Assembly (NCBI GenBank): GCA_019347805.1
Contig: JAHWKR010000013.1
Location: forward strand, 30,630-66,681
From: Methanobacteriota archaeon
GTDB taxonomy: Archaea > Thermoplasmatota > E2 > JACPAO01 > JAHWKR01
DNA length: 36,052 nt
Direction: 5' to 3'
Shown here: positions 1-5,174 of the stretch, one piece after another
How the letters are laid out: each line of letters begins with the position of its first letter
Position numbering within the stretch: the stretch's first letter is position 1
Notes under the pieces: model-generated
What the model was told of the DNA's origin: nothing
Databases searched by the model: none
The model's input: the letters and a program-made list of their open reading frames with translations, nothing else
Position numbers and translations under genes: made by a program

Positions 1-73
1 CCGGGACAGCCCCCGCCAGGAACGTGATGAGGACCAGGCCGATCGTGATTTTCGTCACGTTCTGTACGGACAT
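1..73 (-). CDS. N-terminus of a secreted or membrane protein (partial)
   Basis: An ATG on the minus strand at 73-71 opens a frame that runs off the left edge of the window (24 codons visible). The first residues are polar (MSVQNVTK) and are followed by a hydrophobic stretch (ITIGLVLITFLAGAV), which looks like a signal peptide or a first membrane helix. Nothing beyond this can be read, so no function can be given. The gene is divergent from the acyltransferase gene at 576 and shares with it a long intergenic region carrying repeated motifs. Confidence 0.5.
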   Translation of the reverse strand, partial: MSVQNVTKITIGLVLITFLAGAVP

Positions 74-121
74 GAGGGAACCGGCTCTCCGAATGCCGGT
101 CAAGTAGAAAAACGGCATCAT

Positions 122-144
122 TCGTCGGATTTTGTCGGGCCGAC
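122..144 (+). repeat. GTCGGATTT...GTCGGGCCGAC motif, copy 1
   Basis: Reads TCGTCGGATTTTGTCGGGCC followed by GAC. Further copies lie at 309-331, 410-432, 473-495 and 3642-3667. The consensus is TCGTCGGAT(T/C)T..TCGG(G/C)CCGAC, two GTCGG half-sites about 11 bp apart followed by an inverted CCGAC. A regulator binding site is an inference. Confidence 0.55.
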
Positions 145-251
145 ACAATCCGCTGAATCGCGGGGTTGAAACCGAGGATCGGGCGGCACACGCCCGCCCA
201 CCCTCAGAACGCCAGATGCGTGAGTGATACCTGTGGACCGGACCGCGGCCA

Positions 252-278
252 CCGCCCGCCGCCCGCCGCCCGCCGCCC
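252..278. repeat. 7-bp tandem repeat (CCGCCCG)x3.9
   Basis: Four near-perfect back-to-back copies of CCGCCCG. A simple GC-rich tandem repeat in noncoding DNA, probably a replication-slippage product with no evident function. Confidence 0.7.
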
Positions 279-308
279 TTCAAGCACCCCAGCGCACCCC
301 CACCGTTC

Positions 309-331
309 TCGTCGGATTTCATCGGCCCGAC
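309..331 (+). repeat. GTCGGATTT...GTCGG motif, copy 2
   Basis: Reads TCGTCGGATTTCATCGGCCC followed by GAC. It matches copy 1 at nearly all positions and keeps the final GGCCCGAC. Confidence 0.55.
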
Positions 332-409
332 CAACTGCGATATCGTGTGGCTTACAGAACGAGCCAGGCGACTGCCATGATTGGTGGGCGCCCCACTGAC
401 CGCTCTGAA

Positions 410-432
410 GTCGTCGGATCTGGTCGGCCCGA
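410..432 (+). repeat. GTCGGATTT...GTCGG motif, copy 3
   Basis: Reads GTCGTCGGATCTGGTCGGCC followed by CGA. Same spacing of the two GTCGG elements as copies 1 and 2, with two substitutions in the T-rich core. Confidence 0.5.
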
Positions 433-472
433 CTCGGTACGTCGAAGAGGGGGACGAGCGACCACATCGGAA

Positions 473-495
473 TCGTCGGATTTCGTCGCACCGTC
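473..495 (+). repeat. GTCGGATTT...GTCGG motif, copy 4
   Basis: Reads TCGTCGGATTTCGTCGCACC followed by GTC. The left half is perfect; the second half-site is degraded (GTCGCACCG). It is about 45-65 bp upstream of the TATA-like box of the acyltransferase gene, where an activator or repressor could act. Confidence 0.45.
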
Positions 496-538
496 GAAAC
501 CCCTGGACGCCGTGTTCGCGCCCCTCACCGGTCCATTC

Positions 539-548
539 CCTTTATACC
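539..548 (+). promoter_or_regulatory. TATA-like box of the gene at 576
   Basis: The sequence CCTTTATACC lies about 30 nt upstream of the ATG at 576. This is the spacing expected for an archaeal promoter with a very short leader, and it supports choosing the ATG at 576 over earlier in-frame starts. Confidence 0.55.
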
Positions 549-575
549 GCCAAGCCTTGCCCGACAACCGTCGCC

Positions 576-1394
576 ATGGCAAGCCCGATGAAGACCGCCC
601 TCAAGGCCGCAGCCAGCACCATCTGGGTCTATTCCTACGTCACGCTCGGCGCCATGATGGCCCTCGCCGCCATCCCCTCCTGGTTCCTCGCCGCCTGGGG
701 GTGGCGCGTCGACATCACCTGGGGGAGCCATGCGGCGCCCGCCATCGACGCCTTCGTCGGCCTCTACTTCAGCATCCTGGCGTTCTTCCTCTTCGGCATC
801 GTCCTCATGTTCGTCCTGCCGCTCATGAAGTTCGTCTTCCGCTGGAAGCCGATGGTCGGCGCCATCCCGATCCACTCGTTCAAGATCTGGAGCTGGTACA
901 ACTACAACGGCATGCTCTTCATGTTCAACACCGTCTATGGACGCTTCGCGCGCCTGACGTCGATCTATCCCATCTATCTCCGCATGATGGGCGCGAAGAT
1001 CGGCAAGGACGTCGTCTTCAACACGCAGCACGTCTATGACCTCGACATCCTCGAGGTCGGCGACCGGGTCGTGATCGGCGCGAACGCGAGCATCCTGGGG
1101 CACGTCGGGGAGCGCGGAAAACTGGTCCGCCAACCGATCCGCATCGGCCACCATTGCACGATCGGACAATACACGAACATCTTCCCGGGTGTGACGCTGG
1201 GCGACAACTGTCATGTCGGTGCGATGAGCCTTGTCCCGAAAGGCGCGAAGCTCGACGGCAACGCCATCTACGGAGGCGTCCCGGTCAAGAAACTGCGCGA
1301 CCTCAAGCCTGACGAACGGGCCACCGCGGACGACGTCAGCGCCACCACCCATGGCGACCACGAACGCAAGACACCCCCGGTGCCGGCCGAATGA
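576..1394 (+). CDS. Membrane-anchored hexapeptide (left-handed beta-helix) acyltransferase-like protein
   Basis: A 272-residue protein. Residues about 15-45 and 65-95 form two hydrophobic membrane segments. From about residue 140 the chain shows hexapeptide-repeat spacing (IGKDVVFNTQH, LEVGDRVVIGANASI, IGHHCTIGQYTNIFPGVTLGDNCHVGAMSLV) and ends with IYGGVPVKKLRDL, the classic end of the left-handed beta-helix acyltransferase fold. It resembles the multi-domain transferases associated with peptide synthetase and PosA-type proteins. The acyl donor and acceptor cannot be told; modification of an envelope molecule at the membrane is likely. The ATG at 576 is chosen because a TATA-like box lies about 30 nt upstream; an ATG four codons later (588) is possible. 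Its last four bases overlap the next gene (ATGA), so the two are translationally coupled. Confidence 0.75.
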   Translation: MASPMKTALKAAASTIWVYSYVTLGAMMALAAIPSWFLAAWGWRVDITWGSHAAPAIDAFVGLYFSILAFFLFGIVLMFVLPLMKFVFRWKPMVGAIPIHSFKIWSWYNYNGMLFMFNTVYGRFARLTSIYPIYLRMMGAKIGKDVVFNTQHVYDLDILEVGDRVVIGANASILGHVGERGKLVRQPIRIGHHCTIGQYTNIFPGVTLGDNCHVGAMSLVPKGAKLDGNAIYGGVPVKKLRDLKPDERATADDVSATTHGDHERKTPPVPAE

Positions 1395-2413
1395 GCCCAG
1401 TGGGTCTTCCCTCGACCTTGCTCCACGTCCGCTATGTCGCCGACGGTGAAGGACGGGACCCGGGCCCGCTCGAACTCCTCAAGGACGCCTATGGAGACCC
1501 CCTGGGTCTCGCCGCGCTCGCCAGCATCCTCATCGGTTTGGCCGTCGTCGCGGTCGTCCTGCCACGCCTGAAGACGTGGGACGCCTGGCGTCTGGCCCTG
1601 ACCGCCACGATGGAGGATTACCGTCCCTTTCTTCCGTGGATCCTGCGGCTTTCGGCCGGGATCGCGCTCGTGGCGGCCGGCGTCACCCGCACCTGGTTCG
1701 TGCCGCACCTCGACCACGGGTCGCGCGTCGTCGCGATCCTCTTCCTCGCCACCGGCTTCGGCATCCTGGTCGGGGTGCTCGTGCGTCCCCTTGCGCTCCT
1801 TGCCATCGCGCTCTGGGGTTTCGCGTTCGCGTTCTTGGGGACCGACCTCCTCTATGCCGCCGAGACGGTGGCGGCCCTTGTCGCGCTCACGGCGCTCTCC
1901 GCCGGCAGTCCGAGCGTCGACGACATCATGGCGCGCACCATGCAGGGCGCTCCGGGGCCGCTCAGTCGCTTGGCGCGTCTCAGCCGTTTCCTGGGACCGG
2001 AACGGGACGCCGATCTCAGCGATGCATACCAGGATTGGATGCCGTTCGTCCTTCGGGTCGGCCTCGGTGTCTCGCTCCTTGCCGCGGGTCTGGGCGAGAA
2101 GCTCCTCTCACCCGCCGCCGCGTTCTGGACCGTGGACCACTACGGTCTCGCCTTCGGCCCCGTCACGCCCGCCCTCTGGGTCGCTTCCGCCGGATTCGTC
2201 GAGGCGCTCATCGGCCTCCTCCTCCTTGTCGGCCTCGGCACGCGCCCCATCGCCGTCGCCGCGTTCCTCGTCCTCACCGTGACGCTCTTCGCGCTTCCGG
2301 ACGACCCGGTCGCCGCCCACGTCCCGCTCTGGGGGGTGGCGAGCGCGGTCATCGTCCTCGGCCCCGGTGGCTGGTCGCTCGACGCCCGGGCCCGCCGGGC
2401 CGCCGCTTCCTGA
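1391..2413 (+). CDS. DoxX-like polytopic membrane protein
   Basis: A 340-residue integral membrane protein with roughly eight hydrophobic segments arranged in two similar halves. Each half has a motif of the type PFLPWILRLSAGIALVAAG (residues about 80-98) or WMPFVLRVGLGVSLLAAG (about 215-233), followed by a helix pair and a segment like VEALIGLLLLVGLGTRP. This is the pattern of DoxX/DoxD-type proteins, four-helix membrane proteins of poorly defined redox-related roles, here apparently duplicated. The start overlaps the stop of the acyltransferase gene by 4 nt. The gene ends close to the convergent recombinase reading frame, which continues antisense into this gene; the frame here is well supported by its hydrophobic pattern. 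Confidence 0.7.
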   Translation: MSPVGLPSTLLHVRYVADGEGRDPGPLELLKDAYGDPLGLAALASILIGLAVVAVVLPRLKTWDAWRLALTATMEDYRPFLPWILRLSAGIALVAAGVTRTWFVPHLDHGSRVVAILFLATGFGILVGVLVRPLALLAIALWGFAFAFLGTDLLYAAETVAALVALTALSAGSPSVDDIMARTMQGAPGPLSRLARLSRFLGPERDADLSDAYQDWMPFVLRVGLGVSLLAAGLGEKLLSPAAAFWTVDHYGLAFGPVTPALWVASAGFVEALIGLLLLVGLGTRPIAVAAFLVLTVTLFALPDDPVAAHVPLWGVASAVIVLGPGGWSLDARARRAAAS

Positions 2414-3265
2414 ACGGGTCGCATCGACGACGAGCGGCTCCAGCCGCAACGGCGCGTTGTCCAGGTCTTTTTTCCGCGCCCTGCGGTAGCGTTCCACTTG
2501 CGCCTTGTTGAACGTCTCGACCGGCAGGACCGCGGCATGCCCGTTGGCCCAGACATGGTCCTCCCAATGCAGGTAGCCGCAATAGACGGGGTTGGAGACG
2601 ATGTTGTGGATGGTCTGTTGGGTCCAACGGCCGCCGCGTTTGGTCGGGGCTCCGCCTTCGGTGAGCTCATCGGCGATGCGCTTGTAGGAGACCTTCTGGA
2701 GGAAGCGGTCGAAGATGTAGCGCACCGTCTGCGTCTCCTCCTCGTCCGGGACCAGGGTGCCGTCCACGTAGGTGTATCCGTAGGGGGGTTGCGAGCCGAG
2801 GGAGCCGTTGCCTTCGCGTGCTTTCTGTTCCATGCCCCAATAGACCCGTTCGCCGATCTGTTCCGATTCCAGTTGGGCGATGCGCTGGATGATGTCCATG
2901 ACGAAGCGGCCCATCGCGGTCGACGTGTCGAGCGATTCGCTCATCGAGATGAACTCTTTGCCGTTCGCGTTGAGGTGGTCCATCATCTCCATGAAGTTCT
3001 TGGAGTTGCGATGGATGCGGTCCATCTTGATGACCAGGAGGACGTCCCAGCGGTCTCGCTCCTCGAGCATGCGTTGGTAGGCGGGCCGGTTCGTGCTCCG
3101 TCCGGAGTGGCCGTCGTCGACGTATTCGGCGACGATGGTCCAACCGCGCGCCGTGCAATAGCTGGCGAGCCGTTCGCGTTGGGAATTGAGCGAGAAACCC
3201 TCTTTGGCCTGGTCTTCGGTGGAGACCCGGGTGTAGACGGCCACGCGTTTCTCCTCTTCGACCAT
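2108..3265 (-). CDS. Serine recombinase (resolvase family), C-terminal part doubtful
   Basis: Residues 1-140 are a serine-recombinase catalytic domain: VAVYTRVSTEDQ (nucleophile Ser in RVS), the DDGHSGRSTNRPAYQRML segment, and the DVLLVIKMDRIHRN motif. Residues about 165-265 match the PF07508-type recombinase domain (GSQPPYGYTYVDGTLV, IRYIFDRFL-like and TIHNIVSNPVYCGYL segments). Such enzymes excise or integrate mobile DNA through a covalent 5'-phosphoserine intermediate. After about residue 283 (near position 2415) the frame simply reads the antisense of the DoxX-like gene and becomes Gly/Glu/Arg-rich. I therefore think the recognisable protein stops near 2415 and lacks the zinc ribbon and coiled coil of full large serine recombinases. 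No flanking mobile-element ends were identified. ATG at 3265. Confidence 0.75.
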   Translation of the reverse strand: MVEEEKRVAVYTRVSTEDQAKEGFSLNSQRERLASYCTARGWTIVAEYVDDGHSGRSTNRPAYQRMLEERDRWDVLLVIKMDRIHRNSKNFMEMMDHLNANGKEFISMSESLDTSTAMGRFVMDIIQRIAQLESEQIGERVYWGMEQKAREGNGSLGSQPPYGYTYVDGTLVPDEEETQTVRYIFDRFLQKVSYKRIADELTEGGAPTKRGGRWTQQTIHNIVSNPVYCGYLHWEDHVWANGHAAVLPVETFNKAQVERYRRARKKDLDNAPLRLEPLVVDATRSGSGGPAGPGVERPATGAEDDDRARHPPERDVGGDRVVRKREERHGEDEERGDGDGARAEADKEEEADERLDESGGSDPEGGRDGAEGETVVVHGPERGGG

Positions 3266-3330
3266 GAGGCTCCGCGATAGACCTGGATGCGGCGGAGAAA
3301 AGGATGTCGGAAGGTCGTGCCCTCCGGAGC

Positions 3331-3459
3331 CTAGATCGCGTTACCGCCCATGTAGTAGGTGCTGACCACGAAGGCAGCGACGAGGACCAGGCTGGTGGCG
3401 GGGTCGCGGCGCAGGACGTCGGCGAGACCGCCGAGGAAGGAACGCCAGATGGGGGACAT
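3331..3459 (-). CDS. 42-residue single-span membrane peptide
   Basis: An ATG at 3459-3457 opens a 42-codon frame ending in TAG at 3333-3331. The N-terminal half is amphipathic (MSPIWRSFLGGLADVLRRDP) and the C-terminal half is one hydrophobic helix (SLVLVAAFVVSTYYMGG). The sequence GAAGGTCCC just upstream could be a weak ribosome site. Codon use resembles the neighbours. The function is unknown; I infer a small membrane protein from composition alone. It lies upstream of and co-directional with the recombinase. Confidence 0.5.
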   Translation of the reverse strand: MSPIWRSFLGGLADVLRRDPATSLVLVAAFVVSTYYMGGNAI

Positions 3460-3641
3460 GATGGGACCTTCGTCGGCGGGGGAGATAGGTGTTCATGAAC
3501 GGCTCTTGACCGGTGCCCGCTGTCTTGCGACCAGTCCTATGACGACTCTTTTCGGGCCGACCCGCCATCCGTCCAGACGGTCTACGCCCCGTCGAGCCGC
3601 TCTCTGGACCAGAAGAGGACCAGGGTGACCCCACCGCATGA

Positions 3642-3667
3642 TGTCGGATTCATCGGATTTCGTCGGG
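3642..3667 (+). repeat. GTCGGATTT...GTCGGG motif, copy 5 (promoter-proximal)
   Basis: Reads TGTCGGATTCATCGGATTTC followed by GTCGGG, a slightly expanded version of the motif in the first 500 bp, with GTCGG and TCGGATTTCGTCGG overlapping. It lies just upstream of an ATAAAA element (about 3682) and the ATG at 3711. A further half-copy (TTTTCGGGCCGACC) is at about 3549-3562. Confidence 0.45.
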
Positions 3668-3710
3668 ACCTATCGGAACGGATAAAAGCGCCCTTGCGCG
3701 GTCCTCCTTC

Positions 3711-4148
3711 ATGCACAAGGTGACCATCGAGGCGAACGGCGACGGCATGGTCCAGGTGGACGTGTTCGAAGGGCCCGAGCTCGAGTTCCGGGCCATGCGC
3801 CGCGGCGGCATCCGGGAGGGCATCCGCATGGTGGAGACCTTCGTCACCGAGGGACCCGAAGGCTTCGTCCCCAAACTGCGGGGCGCCTCCTACATGGAGA
3901 TCGCCCAGGCCCTCGTGCGTGTCCCCCACGGGGAGCGCTTCACGAGCCACAAGGTCACTGACCTCGTCCACGAAGAGGGCGTCCACGACCGCTCGTTGGT
4001 CTTGAAGAACGTCTCGAGCGCGCTCACCAAGCTCAGGAAACGCAGCGTCCCCTACCTCGTCGCGGCCGGCAAGCAAGGCAAATCGGTGCTCTACGAACTT
4101 GGGGAAGAGCCGAGCGTGGCAAGCGTCGTCGGGGATCTGCAGGACTGA
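3711..4148 (+). CDS. Hypothetical protein with winged-helix-like C-terminal part
   Basis: A 145-residue soluble protein that I do not recognise. Residues 1-60 are a mixed alpha/beta segment (HKVTIEANGDGMVQVDVFEGPELEF). Residues 65-140 (YMEIAQALVRVPHGERFTSH, then VSSALTKLRKRSVPYLVAAGKQGKSVLYELG) have the helix-helix-helix-strand-strand pattern of a winged-helix DNA-binding domain, with KQGKSVLYEL as the wing. The repeated GTCGG motif and an AT-rich element (GGATAAAAGC, about 3680) lie directly upstream of the ATG, so the leader would be very short. It could bind the motif found here and in the first 500 bp, but this is only inference from position. Confidence 0.6.
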   Translation: MHKVTIEANGDGMVQVDVFEGPELEFRAMRRGGIREGIRMVETFVTEGPEGFVPKLRGASYMEIAQALVRVPHGERFTSHKVTDLVHEEGVHDRSLVLKNVSSALTKLRKRSVPYLVAAGKQGKSVLYELGEEPSVASVVGDLQD

Positions 4149-4181
4149 ACCTGATCAAGTCGAGGAGTCACCTTCTCGGCC

Positions 4182-5054
4182 TCACCGGTCTTGGCCATAT
4201 CGATCGACGCTTGTCGCCTCACAACTCGCTTCCCATAATCGTCGAGCCATGGCATCATCACGCGCGGCTCGACTCGGTGTCCGCGGTTTCCAGCGGATGA
4301 AGTATCGTCCGCTCACGTCCTGCACTTCGGGCGATGTGGCCAGATAGAGACTTGTCCGCGCTCCCGTTTCCGGCGTGATGAGGAAGAGCTTGACGACCGG
4401 CTCGAGGAACCCCGGCAGGGAGCGGAACAGGTCGGTCGCGACGACGCCGGGGTGGAGACAGTTCGCGGTCACACCTGTTCCTTCCAGACGTTTCGCGAGT
4501 TCTCTCGTGAAGAGGACGTTCATGAGTTTCGACCGTTGGTACTGGCGCCAGTCGCTGCCGCTATGCTGCGCGAGCGGGTCGTCTGGATCGAGGGATACAT
4601 GGCGATGTGCCTGGGAGGCCACGTTCACCACCCGCGCGGGTGCCGAGGTCTTGAGAAGCGGCAACAGCTGGTGGGTGAGGAGGAAGGGTGCCAGATGGTT
4701 CACAGCGATGGTCTGCTCGAACCCGTCCACCGTGTGCTCTTTCTCGCGACGCCAGACGCCGGCATTGTGGATGAGGCCGTCGAGACGGTCGATCTGAGCA
4801 ACAAGCCCCGCGGCCGCCGAACGGATCTCGTCCTGCACCGCGAGGTCGCAGACGAAGGTGTGTACATCCTTGTTACCCGTCGCGTCGATGATCTTGTTCC
4901 GTGCCGCCTCCGCCTTCTCTTCGTTCCGTGCGTGGACGAAGACCCGCGCCCCGGCCTGCGCAAGGCCCTGAGCGGTCGCCAGCCCGATCCCGGTGTTGGC
5001 ACCTGTCACGAGGTGGGTCCTGCCGGTCTGGTCGGGGATGTGGAGGCGCGCCAC
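4182..5054 (-). CDS. Short-chain dehydrogenase/reductase (retinol-dehydrogenase-like)
   Basis: A 290-residue NAD(P)-dependent oxidoreductase of the classical SDR fold. It shows the Rossmann glycine motif TGANTGIG (residues about 17-24), the adenine-pocket CDL, the NAG motif (LIHNAGVW), the catalytic Ser region VVNVASQAH, and the active-site YQRSK (Tyr and Lys). The C-terminal part (ANCLHPGVVATDLFRSLP) resembles the RDH11-14/WW-oxidoreductase-like subgroup. The substrate is unknown. The open frame extends far upstream to 6143, but that part is antisense to the gene at 5175, so I place the start at the GTG at 5054, just before the first beta strand. Convergent with the gene at 3711. Confidence 0.85.
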   Translation of the reverse strand: MARLHIPDQTGRTHLVTGANTGIGLATAQGLAQAGARVFVHARNEEKAEAARNKIIDATGNKDVHTFVCDLAVQDEIRSAAAGLVAQIDRLDGLIHNAGVWRREKEHTVDGFEQTIAVNHLAPFLLTHQLLPLLKTSAPARVVNVASQAHRHVSLDPDDPLAQHSGSDWRQYQRSKLMNVLFTRELAKRLEGTGVTANCLHPGVVATDLFRSLPGFLEPVVKLFLITPETGARTSLYLATSPEVQDVSGRYFIRWKPRTPSRAARDDAMARRLWEASCEATSVDRYGQDR

Positions 5055-5143
5055 ATTTCGGAGACCTGGGGCTCCTGTATCAAGGTGGCGACAGGAGGAG
5101 AAGCCGATGGCCCACCCGCACAACCTCACGATATCTGGCCAAA

Positions 5144-5153
5144 TTTGATATAG
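5144..5153 (+). promoter_or_regulatory. TATA-like box of the gene at 5175
   Basis: TTTGATATAG in an AT-rich island, with its centre about 27 nt upstream of the ATG at 5175. This is the archaeal promoter distance for a nearly leaderless transcript. Confidence 0.55.
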
Positions 5154-5174
5154 CGCGACGTCCCTCGCAGCCCG

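Larger units (their letters stand above)
74..575. other. Long intergenic region with repeated motif
   Basis: About 500 bp between two divergent genes. The open frames across it have low-complexity, Arg/Pro-rich translations with no family resemblance, so I do not call a gene. It holds four copies of a roughly 23-bp motif (listed separately), a 7-bp tandem repeat, and a TATA-like box in front of the gene at 576. Confidence 0.6.

Noticed and set aside
166-582. Overlapping long open frames in both strands of the first 600 bp
   Set aside because: Their translations are Arg/Pro-rich without any motif, the region contains noncoding repeats, and GC-rich DNA gives such frames by chance.
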